Source: Chloroflexaceae bacterium
GTDB lineage: Bacteria; Chloroflexota; Chloroflexia; Chloroflexales; Chloroflexaceae
Assembly (NCBI GenBank): GCA_025057155.1
Contig: JANWYD010000010.1
Coordinates: 1-64,000, forward strand
Direction: 5' to 3'
DNA length: 64,000 bases
Position numbers and translations under genes: made by a program. Positions 17,269-25,854 of this stretch are shown piece after piece. How positions within the stretch are numbered: position 1 is the stretch's first letter; every line of letters begins with the position of its first letter. The notes beneath the pieces were generated by a model. It did not search any database. It was not told the origin of the DNA and saw nothing but the letters and a program-made list of their open reading frames with translations.

Positions 17269-17277
17269 GGATGCCTC

Positions 17278-17565
17278 CTACCAGCGCACGTGCCAGGTGC
17301 CGGCACGCAGGTTCTGAAACAGGATGCAACGGCGTCCATCAGCACAACGGACGGCAAAGTAGCGCCGATCAGCGCGACGCCCGCGCCCCGCCTCCTCCCA
17401 CAGCGCCTCGACCTGCACAATTAGATGGAGCACGCCCCGGCTCTGGAAGCGAGCGGGCAGGAAACCGTAACGATAGACGGTTAGCGCAATCGGTTCTTCT
17501 GCGGAGCGCTGCGGCGAGTACGAACGGTGTCGCGGCAGGGCGACGGTGCGCCAGGTGATCATCAT
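17278..17565 (-). CDS. DUF6504-like protein, first gene of SOS-type operon
   Basis: 95 residues from the ATG at 17565. The pattern PARFQSRGVLHLIVQVEALW, then RRYFAVRCADGRRCILFQN and GTWHVRW resembles the small DUF6504 proteins that often sit beside error-prone polymerase genes (imuB/dnaE2 type) in other phyla. This resemblance is from memory of the pattern, not a search. The promoter 40 bp upstream is near consensus and contains a GAAC-N4-GTTC box in its spacer, so damage control is likely. No polymerase gene lies in the window; the second gene of the operon is of unknown function. Confidence 0.55.
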   Translation of the reverse strand: MMITWRTVALPRHRSYSPQRSAEEPIALTVYRYGFLPARFQSRGVLHLIVQVEALWEEAGRGRRADRRYFAVRCADGRRCILFQNLRAGTWHVRW

Positions 17566-17602
17566 TGCCGACCTCGCTGGGTGGACGCCTTTCCTGGCGG
17601 CC

Positions 17603-17631
17603 AGTATAGTAGAACTTTTGTTCGATGTCAA
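17603..17631 (-). promoter_or_regulatory. Sigma-70 promoter with LexA-type box in the spacer
   Basis: On the minus strand TTGACA (17626-17631) and TATACT (17603-17608) are separated by exactly 17 bp. The spacer contains GAAC-TTTT-GTTC (17612-17623, CGAAC on the minus strand), the LexA box type described for Gram-positive bacteria and Dehalococcoides. LexA bound here would block polymerase. It drives the operon 17565-17008. Confidence 0.75.
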
Positions 17632-17690
17632 GTGGAAGGAATGGCCGGTCGCCGCCGGGTGAAGGGGGGAAAACCGGGGTTCCCCATCTT

Positions 17691-17860
17691 CTCAGGTGTA
17701 GGGTTTTTCGGCGCTTCCTCGCGTCGCATGCGCCATCCGGGGCATTGGGACGCCCAACTCCCCCCTCTCCCGCTTGCAGGAGAGGGGGGCGGGGGGTGAG
17801 GACCGTAAGCGCATTGGAATGCCGAAAACCCCTGCTCGCCCATAAAACCCTGCACCTGAG
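17691..17860. repeat. Family A palindromic element, copy A2
   Basis: 170 bp from CTCAGGTGTAGGGTTTTTC to AAAACCCTGCACCTGAG, same interior words as A1. A CAACCCCGCGGGTTG palindrome follows near 17903. The gap 17632-18001 holds no gene. Confidence 0.8.
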
Positions 17861-18001
17861 AAGGTTCCCCATCCCCGCGCCAGCCGGGAGATAGACGGTC
17901 GGGGCAACCCCGCGGGTTGCCCCGACCCTGTTGATCGGGACAAACGTCATCAATGGGTGTGGTATGATCTTGTGCGGCTACAAGCAAGGAGGGTACGGTC
18001 A

Positions 18002-18343
18002 ATGGGAACGCACAACGATACCGTGACTCCTGCGGAGCGCGAGGACGTTGCCCGGCGGTACCGCGAACTGCTTAGCACGTACAAGACGCTCAACGCTGAA
18101 CTGGCCGAATTGGCCTGGTCGCTTGCCGATCTCGAACAGGAGATCGCCACGCTTACCGCCACCACCGGAGCAGCCGGCGCGCGAGTGCGGCAGCGCCTGC
18201 GCGATCTGCGACGCCAGCGCGATGCTCTGGAAGAGCAGTCGCTCCAGCGGATGGAACAGGTTGAGGCCATCGCGGCGGAGCTTGGACGTCTGCGCCGGGC
18301 GTTGGGCACGGTCGGGACGCTCGCTGGCGGGCCTCTGACGTAA
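18002..18343 (+). CDS. Small coiled-coil protein
   Basis: A 113-residue, highly charged helical protein with no membrane segment. Heptad-like leucines run through RYRELLSTYKTLNAELAELA, WSLADLEQEIATL and RVRQRLRDLRRQRDALEEQS, predicting a long coiled coil. The ATG at 18002 is supported by AAGGAGG; an in-frame start 45 bp earlier is less likely. No family recognised. It converges on moaC, with a hairpin between them. Confidence 0.65.
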   Translation: MGTHNDTVTPAEREDVARRYRELLSTYKTLNAELAELAWSLADLEQEIATLTATTGAAGARVRQRLRDLRRQRDALEEQSLQRMEQVEAIAAELGRLRRALGTVGTLAGGPLT

Positions 18344-18406
18344 GAAACGCTCTCGTCGTCGTGCGCCGGTTTGCGTCTGTTGCTGCCGCTGATGGCCGGT
18401 TGGAGG

Positions 18407-18435
18407 AGCGCGGGGAACTCTCGGTTCTCCGCGCT
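18407..18435. terminator. Bidirectional hairpin between convergent genes
   Basis: AGCGCGGGGAAC and GTTCTCCGCGCT form a 12-bp stem with one mismatch between the coiled-coil gene and moaC. Confidence 0.5.
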
Positions 18436-18497
18436 CTTGTCTGAGGTGAGACGCCGGGCGAGCGCAGCTCTCCCGGACCGACGTCTGGTTCGGAAAC

Positions 18498-18992
18498 CTA
18501 CTCCAGCACGATCTCGCCGCTGCGTCCGCCCCGTTTTTCGGCCAGGCGAATATCGCCAATGCGCATCCCCCGATCTACCGCCTTGCACATATCGTAGATC
18601 GTTAACGCCGCTACGCTCACGGCAGTCAGGGCCTCCATCTCGACGCCGGTAGGCCCGCGGGTGCGCACGCGCGCCTCGATGCACAAGGCGTTCGCCTCGA
18701 CGTCTGGTTCGATCGCTACGCTCACGTGGGTCAGCAGCAGGGTGTGGCACAGGGGAATCAGTTCAGGTGTGCGCTTGGCCGCCATGATGCCTGCAATGCG
18801 CGCTGCGGCCAGCACGTCGCCCTTTGGCGCGGCGCCGCTCATAATCAGGCGTAGGGTTTCCGGTTGCATGGTGATGCTGCCCCGCGCCACCGCCTCGCGC
18901 TGGGTGTCGGCCTTTGCCCCTACGTCTACCATCTGTGCCTGGCCCTGCTCGTCGAGGTGCGTGAGCCGGGAGGTATCGTCAGATTGGCTCAT
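18498..18992 (-). CDS. moaC: Cyclic pyranopterin monophosphate synthase MoaC
   Basis: MoaC converts 3',8-cyclo-dihydro-GTP to cyclic pyranopterin monophosphate, the second step of molybdenum cofactor synthesis. The 164-residue length and motifs fit: [68 protein letters not shown] and CKAVDRGM. The usual LCHPL reads LCHTL here, a mild deviation. The ATG at 18992 starts the conserved region; the open frame above it is probably not coding. With the XdhC-family gene it indicates molybdoenzymes in this organism. No other moa gene is adjacent. Confidence 0.92.
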   Translation of the reverse strand: MSQSDDTSRLTHLDEQGQAQMVDVGAKADTQREAVARGSITMQPETLRLIMSGAAPKGDVLAAARIAGIMAAKRTPELIPLCHTLLLTHVSVAIEPDVEANALCIEARVRTRGPTGVEMEALTAVSVAALTIYDMCKAVDRGMRIGDIRLAEKRGGRSGEIVLE

Positions 18993-19094
18993 AGTTGCCT
19001 CTTTATCTTGGGAGTGTCTGGCAGGGCGTAGCCCTCCCAGGAACTCGTTTACCCTGACCCTGGGGCGCCAGGTTGCCCTGCGACGCCGCAATGA

Positions 19095-20657
19095 TTACGG
19101 GATCGCTACCGGGGCGGCGCTGAGCACCCAGTCCTGGTAGAGACTATCCAGTTCGCACTGGCAGGCGGCCTCGGCGGCGCGCAGTACGTCCGGCCCGGCG
19201 GTTTCGCGGTATTTGCCTTCAGCCAGGTAGCGCTGCAGGAACCGTCCGAAGCTCTCTTCACCGATCTGCCCGCGCAGGGCGTGGAAGAAGAGCGCGGCCT
19301 TGGCGTAGGCCACGGGCACATAGTTGCCGCTCAGGGCGCCGGGCGGCGTTGCCAGTGGCGCGTCGCGCTTCGCTTCGCGCAGGCGGCGATACACGCTGCG
19401 GAAGTATTCGAGTTCCTCTGCTGCCCGCACGCTGTCGCCGGTGGCTTCGTAGTAGAGCGCCTGGGCATAGCTGGCCAGTCCCTCGTCAATCCACGGCTCG
19501 CCCTGAGCATCGGTGCCTACCAGGCTGTACCACCACTGGTGAGCGATCTCGTGCGCGATAGTGGTTTCCAGCACCCGGTCGTTGTCGCGGTAGAGGGTCT
19601 GCTCGATCAGGACCGCGCCGGGGTATTCCATGCCCAGGAACCTGGTCATGGCGCCCTGTACGACGTCGAGTTCTGCCAGAGGATAGGGGCCATAGCGCGC
19701 GTTGAAGGTCCGCAGGGCTTGCTCGGCGAAACGCAGCGCCTGCCGCCCTGCGTCGGCGTTTGCCGGCTGGTAGTGGCTGATGATGCGCGTGCCATCCACC
19801 ACTGCGCTTGCCTGTTCCAGGCCGCGAGTCAATCCAAGGTAGAACTCGCGCTGCGGGCCGCTCACCAGCCGTTCGCGGCGCATCGCCGCGCGGCCCGGCA
19901 GGGTGTCGGCCCGCACACCGGTGCTGACGAGGGTCCATTCGGCCGGGAACTCCACGGTTACATCGTACAGTCCTACGTTGGTCACTGTAAAGTCACCGCG
20001 GCTCTCAATCGAGCGTCGGTCCCAGCCGCTCTCGATGAACTGCCGGGCGAGCACGGGATAGAAATTGGCGAGCGACCAGAGGCCGGCCTCCTGGTTGAAG
20101 GCCCCAAAGGTGCGAGCGCTGGCCCCGCGCGGCGTCTGGGCGACGAAGCGCAGATCGGCGCGCGCCACGCCACCCGGCGGCAGCGCCCGCGGCAAAGTCA
20201 GCCAGAGCAGGGTGTCGCCTTGCTCGACGCCTGAGACCGCAGGCCCGCCGTTGACCCTGGCCGCGGTAACGACGAGACGGCCGCCAAAGTCGGGATGGTT
20301 GGGATAGAGCCGGAAGTAGAGCCGGTCATAGCTCAGGACCGAGCGGTTGGTAACGGTGACGCTAAGCGTGCCGCGCACGGTCAGTGTGGCGGGGTCGGCT
20401 GTAGCGACGATAGTGTAGCGATCCCATTCGGCGGCGCGGGCCAGGTCGCCAATATAGGCCGGGAGCAGCGCGGCTGCCTGGGCCGCGAGAAAGGGATCGG
20501 CAGCGGAAGTCGGCCTCTGCGCCGGCCGGCTCGCCGCGGACGCTGCAAGAGCGCCGGCCACGAGGACCATGGCAAGCAACGGACCGATCAGGAACGCTAT
20601 CAGTCTGACAGGGAGGGTCCAGGAGGGCCCTGGCCTGCCGGGAACGTGCTTTTTCAT
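19095..20657 (-). CDS. Secreted or anchored M1-family metallopeptidase
   Basis: A 520-residue zinc aminopeptidase-like protein. An N-terminal membrane segment or signal (LIAFLIGPLLAMVLVAGALA) precedes a beta-rich domain like the M1 N-terminal domain (LSVTVTNRSVLSYDRLYFRL). The catalytic domain has HEIAHQWW and, 18 residues later, the Glu ligand in WIDEGLASYAQ, the complete M1 zinc site. The exopeptidase motif GxMEN appears as FLGMEYPG, so classical N-terminal amine recognition may differ. The ATG at 20657 starts the signal sequence; the longer open frame upstream crosses intergenic hairpins. Role probably peptide scavenging outside the cytoplasmic membrane. Confidence 0.85.
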   Translation of the reverse strand: MKKHVPGRPGPSWTLPVRLIAFLIGPLLAMVLVAGALAASAASRPAQRPTSAADPFLAAQAAALLPAYIGDLARAAEWDRYTIVATADPATLTVRGTLSVTVTNRSVLSYDRLYFRLYPNHPDFGGRLVVTAARVNGGPAVSGVEQGDTLLWLTLPRALPPGGVARADLRFVAQTPRGASARTFGAFNQEAGLWSLANFYPVLARQFIESGWDRRSIESRGDFTVTNVGLYDVTVEFPAEWTLVSTGVRADTLPGRAAMRRERLVSGPQREFYLGLTRGLEQASAVVDGTRIISHYQPANADAGRQALRFAEQALRTFNARYGPYPLAELDVVQGAMTRFLGMEYPGAVLIEQTLYRDNDRVLETTIAHEIAHQWWYSLVGTDAQGEPWIDEGLASYAQALYYEATGDSVRAAEELEYFRSVYRRLREAKRDAPLATPPGALSGNYVPVAYAKAALFFHALRGQIGEESFGRFLQRYLAEGKYRETAGPDVLRAAEAACQCELDSLYQDWVLSAAPVAIP

Positions 20658-20946
20658 AGCACTGGTGTGCGGCGAAGCCGCGTAGCATGTTCCGGGGAGG
20701 CGTGGAAGGGCGAAGCCTTCCCGGAAAAACTTCTCGTGTGGAGCGGTGAAGCCGCGCTGGCTCTGATCCCGGTGTCGTTGCGGCGCGCAGGTTGCGCCGG
20801 GGGAGCGATGCGACATAATTGTGGAAGTTTGCCTATAGCTAAAGCCGCTAAAGCGTGCTATGCTACTTATGTCAGACCCAGATACTCTACCACGATGCGG
20901 GCGATGCTTCCAGCACCGACGACCCGCGGCAGGAAGGAGGATGGCG

Positions 20947-21186
20947 ATGACGATCCAGCATGAGCGTGCGCCGAGCCGCCCTGCCCCTTCGAGCGTAGCG
21001 CCTCCCCCCACCGGCGAGCGCCCTGTGTACACGCGATATTGCGCCGCGCCCCGGCCCGCTCACCCCGTTGGCGAGCCGCGCTACCTCCACGCGCTGCTGG
21101 TGGCGGCCTGGCTGGGCCGGCTTATCGATCCGCTGCCCCATGCTTCCACGAAGGGGCGGCCCGCTCAGGGGCTGCGAGTTCCGTGA
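20947..21186 (+). CDS. Possible small protein overlapping a convergent gene
   Basis: A 79-residue frame starting at ATG 20947 behind a good AAGGAGG site. The sequence is proline- and arginine-rich with one mildly hydrophobic segment (YLHALLVAAWLGRLIDPLPH). Its last 65 bp overlap the 3' end of the 2-hydroxyacid dehydrogenase gene on the other strand. No family recognised; the ribosome site is the main support. The preceding 290 bp (20658-20946) hold only a GGAAGGGC/GCCTTCC hairpin near 20704. Confidence 0.35.
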   Translation: MTIQHERAPSRPAPSSVAPPPTGERPVYTRYCAAPRPAHPVGEPRYLHALLVAAWLGRLIDPLPHASTKGRPAQGLRVP

Positions 21187-22159
21187 GGTTGACCGGCGTC
21201 AGGGGTGGCCGCCCGCTGAGGGCGGCCACAAGATTCTCGGCGGCCAGGGTGGCCATTCGCGTGCGCGTGGCCAGGGTGGCGCTGCCAATATGTGGCACGC
21301 ACACGCAGTTGGGCAGGCGCAGCAACGGATGATCAGGGCCAATCGGCTCCTGCTCAAAGACATCGAGGCCCGCGGCGCGCGGGCGCCCGACGCGGAGCGC
21401 CGCTGCCAGGTCCTCCTCCCGCACCAGCGGCCCGCGCGCCACGTTGACGAAAACCGCCGTCTCGCGCATCAGGGCAAACTCGCGCGCCCCGAACATGCCG
21501 CGGGTTTCCGGCGTCAGCGGCGCGCACACCACGATGAAGTCGCTCTCGCGCAGCAGGTCGTCGAAGGGCCGGTACGCCGCCCCCGTCGCGGCCTCCAGCG
21601 CCGGGGCTGGGCGGCGGTTGTGGTAGAGCAGGCGCATGGCGAAGCCGCAGCCTCGGCGCAGCACCGCCCCGCCGATGCGCCCGGCGCCGACCACCCCCAG
21701 CGTCGCGCCGTAGACATCCACTCCCACCATCTGCAAGGGATGCCAGGGTCCCCAGGCGCCCGCCTCGATCAGGCGCTGGCCCTCGACGATACGCCGCGCT
21801 GCGGCCAGCATCAGCGCCCAGGCCAGATCGGCGGTCGTCTCGGTCAGCACGTCGGGGGTGTTGGTCACCAGCACACCCCGGGCGGTGCAGGCCGCTACGT
21901 CAATGTTGTCGTAGCCTACAGCCATGTTCGCCACTACCCGCAGCCGCGGGGCGGCGGCAAGCACCTCAGCGTCCACTCGATCAGTAAGCAGGCTCAGCAG
22001 ACCCTCGGCGTCGGCCACCCCGCGCAGCAACTCGGCCCGCGGAATGGGCCGCTCCACCTCGTCCCAGAGGTTGACCTGGCATGTCTCCTCCAGGAGGCGC
22101 ATCGCTGCTGCCGGCAAACGCCGGGTAACGTAGATGGTTGGACGGGCGGATGGGATCAT
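21122..22159 (-). CDS. D-isomer-specific 2-hydroxyacid dehydrogenase (glyoxylate reductase type)
   Basis: 345 residues with the classical two-domain fold: the Rossmann motif GVVGAGRIGGAV, then the catalytic Arg in NVARGPLV, Glu in DVFEQEP and His in PHIGSAT. Such enzymes reduce glyoxylate or hydroxypyruvate, or oxidise D-lactate-like acids, with NAD(P)H. The motif VANMAVGYDNIDV is typical of the glyoxylate reductase group. It follows the lactate-oxidation genes lutA-B-C, which suggests a role in 2-hydroxyacid metabolism. Glyoxylate is also a product of the 3-hydroxypropionate bi-cycle encoded nearby. A hairpin separates it from lutC, so it may be transcribed partly independently. Start at ATG 22159. 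Confidence 0.85.
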   Translation of the reverse strand: MIPSARPTIYVTRRLPAAAMRLLEETCQVNLWDEVERPIPRAELLRGVADAEGLLSLLTDRVDAEVLAAAPRLRVVANMAVGYDNIDVAACTARGVLVTNTPDVLTETTADLAWALMLAAARRIVEGQRLIEAGAWGPWHPLQMVGVDVYGATLGVVGAGRIGGAVLRRGCGFAMRLLYHNRRPAPALEAATGAAYRPFDDLLRESDFIVVCAPLTPETRGMFGAREFALMRETAVFVNVARGPLVREEDLAAALRVGRPRAAGLDVFEQEPIGPDHPLLRLPNCVCVPHIGSATLATRTRMATLAAENLVAALSGRPPLTPVNLTELAAPERAAPSWKHGAADR

Positions 22160-22185
22160 GAACTCTGTTGTTGGGCTGACGTAGA

Positions 22186-22216
22186 GCCGAAGCATTGGCG
22201 TAGCCAATGCTTCGGC
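22186..22216 (-). terminator. Hairpin after lutC
   Basis: GCCGAAGCATTGGC and its inverse form a perfect 14-bp stem with a 3-nt loop, starting 1 bp after the lutC stop. No U-run; it may reduce read-through into the dehydrogenase. A similar GAAGCATGG hairpin lies at 54375-54398. Confidence 0.5.
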
Positions 22217-22217
22217 C

Positions 22218-22910
22218 CTACGTTACCACCACCACGTGGACCTCGGGCGGGCCGTGGATCCCCAGGGAAAGGGTCATTTCAATGTCCGCAGTGCGTGACG
22301 GGCCGGTGATGAAGGTCAAATGGCTGGTGGCGTCGAACAGCGCCGCGCCATAGCGCTCCCGCAGCAGCGCCAGGGCCTCGCCCAGCCCCCGCACCAGTTG
22401 GGAGCGGCGCACGATGGCGATGTGGGTCGGAGCGAGGAGCGAAGCCAGACGGGGGCGCCCGGGGCCGTGACGCAGCACCAGGCTGCCGCTTTCAGCGATG
22501 GCGCAATCCACCCCCGAGAGACATACCGGCGCCGGCTCCAGGATCTGCAGGCGTTCCTTCCGTTCGGGGCCGCGCACATCGGCGTTGAGGATGTTCACCC
22601 GGCGCCCCTCAAGCATGGCGGCGAGACCAGGCAGGTCAATCTGCTCCAGATCCCAGGCCAGCACCTGGCGGGCATTCCGTTCATCCAGCAGCCGCTGGAT
22701 TAACTCCAGAGCCTCCGCTACATCGGTGACCGGGTAGGCGCGGCCTTCGAGCTTCGCCAGTTCCTCACAGAATTGCGCCACCAGATCGGCAGCCGGCGGA
22801 TGGACGAAGGGCGGCGGGGCGTGGGGCGCAACGCTGGCGGCCTCTTCCAGCCACGGGCGGCTGGAGGCCAGACTCGTGCGCAGGTTGGCGAGGATGTGAT
22901 CGCGGCTCAT
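22218..22910 (-). CDS. lutC: LutC-type lactate utilisation protein
   Basis: A 230-residue LUD-domain protein, one of three subunits of the iron-sulfur L-lactate oxidation complex. Family features include the N-terminal helix SRDHILANLRTSL, a central AWDLEQIDLPGL, then GVDCAIAESGSLVLRHGPGR and a C-terminal TFITGPSRTADIE with GIHGPPEVHVVVV. The complex oxidises L-lactate to pyruvate in the cytoplasm. The gene is the last of the order lutA-lutB-uma2-lutC. The ATG at 22910 is chosen over an upstream TTG. Confidence 0.88.
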   Translation of the reverse strand: MSRDHILANLRTSLASSRPWLEEAASVAPHAPPPFVHPPAADLVAQFCEELAKLEGRAYPVTDVAEALELIQRLLDERNARQVLAWDLEQIDLPGLAAMLEGRRVNILNADVRGPERKERLQILEPAPVCLSGVDCAIAESGSLVLRHGPGRPRLASLLAPTHIAIVRRSQLVRGLGEALALLRERYGAALFDATSHLTFITGPSRTADIEMTLSLGIHGPPEVHVVVVT

Positions 22911-22977
22911 TGGCAATCCATTTGAATAGCCGGTTGGAGGGGTATGGGGAATCCTGGTTTCCCCCTACCCCTACGTC

Positions 22978-23562
22978 TCATCCGAAGATCGCGTCCACCG
23001 CAATCGAGAGGCCAGCAATAGCGTGGCAGGCGACGGTTTCCCCGCGGGTCCAGATCTGGCGTGATCGGTACTGAGCGCCCGCAGGCGTATGGCACTGCTC
23101 GATCTGCTGCCGTTCCAGGTCAACGATCCAGACCTCGGCGATGCCGGACTCGGCGTAGCGCGGCAACTTGCGGTCGCGGTCGAAAGCCAGGGTAATATCG
23201 GCCACCTCGACCAGGAGCAAAACGTCGGCGGGAGTCGGGTGGGCCGCGGCATAGTAATCGGCGCGGTAGCGCAGCAGGGCGACATCGGGCTGCAACTCGC
23301 TGTGCTGGGAGAGGCGCACGGGGTTCTGAACGCTGATGATGTACTGCCCGGTCGAAGCGCCACCGAAGAGGGCATTGAGGCGTGACACCGTCGCCGCATG
23401 CCGGGAACCGATCGGGCTCATCTGCATAATCTCCCCGTCCAGCAGTTCCAGCCGTTCATCGGGACACAGCACTCCGGCCTCGACCATGCGGTAGTACTCG
23501 TCTACCGTAAAGCGGCGCCTGGCAGGAGCGACGACTGGCGGCAAGGGAGAGGTCGCAACCAT
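22978..23562 (-). CDS. Uma2-family (DUF820) restriction-endonuclease-like protein
   Basis: 195 residues with the PD-(D/E)XK-like core of the Uma2 family, abundant in Chloroflexota and cyanobacteria: LELLDGEIMQMSPIGSRHA, SELQPDVALLRY, then LLLVEVADITLAFDRDRKL and a 'GIAEVWIVDL' strand. The active-site Glu, Asp and (E)VxD residues are present, so it could cut DNA, but no role is established for the family. It sits inside the lut operon: 18 bp after lutB and 67 bp before lutC. That is unusual and suggests insertion. The start has AAGGAGT. Confidence 0.85.
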   Translation of the reverse strand: MVATSPLPPVVAPARRRFTVDEYYRMVEAGVLCPDERLELLDGEIMQMSPIGSRHAATVSRLNALFGGASTGQYIISVQNPVRLSQHSELQPDVALLRYRADYYAAAHPTPADVLLLVEVADITLAFDRDRKLPRYAESGIAEVWIVDLERQQIEQCHTPAGAQYRSRQIWTRGETVACHAIAGLSIAVDAIFG

Positions 23563-23580
23563 TGACGGGACTCCTTACAA

Positions 23581-25002
23581 TCACCCGCTACGTCGCTGGC
23601 GTTCGCGTTCCTCCCACCACTCGCTGAAGGTCTGGGCGGGGAGGGCCGGGAAATCGCGCCCCCGGGTCCAGAGGTGCAGGGGCGGGGGCAGGCGCCGGAT
23701 GCGACCCTTGCGCCGCAGCAGGCGCGCGCCGAGGTGGGCGAATTTGCCGCCGACCCGGTAGAGGGCGGGATTATTCATCATGGTAGCATACCCCTGGATG
23801 GCGGGTTTCTCAATGGGGTGGAACTTGCCAGCCCTGACCGCGTCGGCCCGCAGGCGCAGCAGCAGGTCGGGGATGGCGATGCGCACCGGGCAGACCTCCT
23901 GGCAGGCCCCGCAGAGCGACGAAGCGTGCGGCAGGAGGTGACTGTCGGGCAGATCGGGCTGGAGCAGAGGCGTCAGAATGGCGCCGATTGGCCCGGAATA
24001 GACCCCGCCGTAGGCGTGGCCGCCAATGCTCTGGTAGACCGGACATGCGTTGAGGCAGGCCCCGCAGCGAATGCACATCAGCGCCTCGGCATACTGCCCG
24101 CCGAGGATCTGCGAGCGGCCATTGTCGAGCAGCACCAGATGGAACTCCTCCGGTCCATCCGCCTCGCCGGGGCGGGCCGGGCCGCTGATGATGCTGGTGT
24201 ACACCGAGAGTTTCTGGCCGGTGGCCGAGCGGGCCAGCACCTGCAGCAGCACCCCCAGGTCCTCGAGGCGCTCGACAATGCGCTCGATGCCCATAATCGC
24301 CACGTGGATGCGCGGCACGGTAGTGGTCAAACGGGCGTTGCCCTCGTTCTCGATGATGACAATCGCCCCCTCCTCGGCGACGCCAAAATTGACCCCGCTG
24401 ATGCCCATATCGGCGCGCAGGAAGCGCTGGCGCAGGGCCTGGCGCGCGGTGCGGATCATCGGCGGCACCTCGGTCGTCGGCGGCATGCCCAGATGTTTCT
24501 CGAACAGCGCGCCGACCTGCTCGCGGGTTTTGTGGATGGCCGGGGCGATAATATGCGAGGGCGTCTCACCGGCAATCTGAATAATGTACTCCCCCAGGTC
24601 GGTCTCCACCACCTCGATCCCGGCCTGTTCGAGGGCCTCGTTGAGGTGGATCTCCTCGGAGGCCATAGACTTGGACTTGACAATCGAACGCACGCCGCGG
24701 CTACGGGCCAGATCGGTGATGTAGCGTTTAACTTGCTCGCCGTCGCTGGCCCAGCAGACATGCCCGCCACGAGCCTCGACGCGCTCGGCAAGGCGCTCAA
24801 GCAGCTCATCAAGGCGGCTGAGGGCGTGGGCGCGCAGCGCGCGAGCCTGGTCGCGCAGCCTGTCGGCGTCGCTGAGGGCGCTCATGGCCCTGGCGCGGTT
24901 GCCGACAAAGCGCGCGGTGGCCCGGTCCAGCGCCGTGCGCAGGGTGGCGTCGTGGAGAGCGGTATCAACCCGCTCGAAGAAGTGGAGGGTATGGGTGCTC
25001 AT
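23581..25002 (-). CDS. lutB: LutB-type lactate utilisation iron-sulfur protein
   Basis: 473 residues: an N-terminal LUD domain (SIVKSKSMASEEIHLNEAL, GVAEEGAIVIIENEGNARL) and a C-terminal ferredoxin-like part with two 4Fe-4S motifs, CIRCGACLNACPVY and CGACQEVCPVR. It passes electrons from lactate oxidation to the respiratory chain together with LutA and LutC. The length matches the family. It lies between lutA (96-bp gap) and the inserted uma2 gene. Confidence 0.92.
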   Translation of the reverse strand: MSTHTLHFFERVDTALHDATLRTALDRATARFVGNRARAMSALSDADRLRDQARALRAHALSRLDELLERLAERVEARGGHVCWASDGEQVKRYITDLARSRGVRSIVKSKSMASEEIHLNEALEQAGIEVVETDLGEYIIQIAGETPSHIIAPAIHKTREQVGALFEKHLGMPPTTEVPPMIRTARQALRQRFLRADMGISGVNFGVAEEGAIVIIENEGNARLTTTVPRIHVAIMGIERIVERLEDLGVLLQVLARSATGQKLSVYTSIISGPARPGEADGPEEFHLVLLDNGRSQILGGQYAEALMCIRCGACLNACPVYQSIGGHAYGGVYSGPIGAILTPLLQPDLPDSHLLPHASSLCGACQEVCPVRIAIPDLLLRLRADAVRAGKFHPIEKPAIQGYATMMNNPALYRVGGKFAHLGARLLRRKGRIRRLPPPLHLWTRGRDFPALPAQTFSEWWEERERQRRSG

Positions 25003-25098
25003 AACGTTACATAATCTTCCGGTGATCTGGCAACCCGGCGGTGATGGATAAATCTGCGGGGACAGCGAAGCCGTCCCCCGCCTCCTTCTGCCGCGGCC

Positions 25099-25854
25099 TT
25101 ACACCGGTCGGGCATCCACCATATTGGCGAGCACTTCGGCGATGTGGCGCGCACGGGTCGGGATGCTGCGGCGCGACAGCCCGCCGCCGATCTGGGTCAT
25201 ACATGAGGCGTCGCCGGTCACGAGCAGATCGGCCCCTGTCGCCTGAACATCACGGATTTTTCGGTCGAGCATCGCTTCGGAGATAGCGTGCTGCTTGATG
25301 GCGAACAATCCGCCGAATCCGCAACAGGTCTCGCAATTCGGGAGCGGATGTATCTCCGCCTCGCGGACGTGCGCCAGCAGCGCGCGGGCCTGGCGCCCAA
25401 CCCCGAGGAAGCGCAGACCGTGGCAGGCATCGTGGTAGGTGATGCGCCCCTGATAATGGGCGCCAATGTCGGTGATACCCAGCACGTCCACCAGGTACTC
25501 GGTCAGTTCGTAAGTGCGGGCGGCCAGTTCAGCAGCGGGACGAGCGTAGGGGCTGTGGGCGAACAGTTCGGCGTAGAGGTGGCGGATCATCGCCGCGCAC
25601 GAGCCGGAGGGCAGCACCACGTCGCCCTGGCCGCGCAATAACTCGATCGTCCGCCCGGCCACGGCGTAGGACTCGTCGCGGAAACCGGCGTTGAAGGCCA
25701 TCTGGCCGCAGCACGTCAGGCCACGGGGCACGTGGATGGCAACCCCCAGATGTTCGAGGATCTGCACCGTGGCCTTGCCAATTTCGGGGTAGAGCTGGTC
25801 TACGATGCAGGTGACGAACAGGGTGACCCGGCGTGGCCCGGCGGGGGTAGACAC
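25099..25854 (-). CDS. lutA: LutA-type lactate utilisation protein
   Basis: A 251-residue cysteine-rich protein of the CCG (heterodisulfide reductase subunit B-like) family. It shows two CCG units: LTCCGQMAFNAGF with GSCAAMIRH, and a later CETCCGFGGLFAIK. These bind an unusual 4Fe-4S cluster. It is the first gene of the lut operon and probably the catalytic part for L-lactate oxidation. It starts at GTG 25854 behind AAGGAG. A -10-like TATAAT (minus strand, 26013-26018) lies 160 bp upstream. Confidence 0.9.
   Translation of the reverse strand: MSTPAGPRRVTLFVTCIVDQLYPEIGKATVQILEHLGVAIHVPRGLTCCGQMAFNAGFRDESYAVAGRTIELLRGQGDVVLPSGSCAAMIRHLYAELFAHSPYARPAAELAARTYELTEYLVDVLGITDIGAHYQGRITYHDACHGLRFLGVGRQARALLAHVREAEIHPLPNCETCCGFGGLFAIKQHAISEAMLDRKIRDVQATGADLLVTGDASCMTQIGGGLSRRSIPTRARHIAEVLANMVDARPV

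Noticed and set aside
23674-25014. Plus-strand frame of 446 codons opposite lutB
   Set aside because: Antisense shadow of lutB, which has two complete 4Fe-4S motifs.
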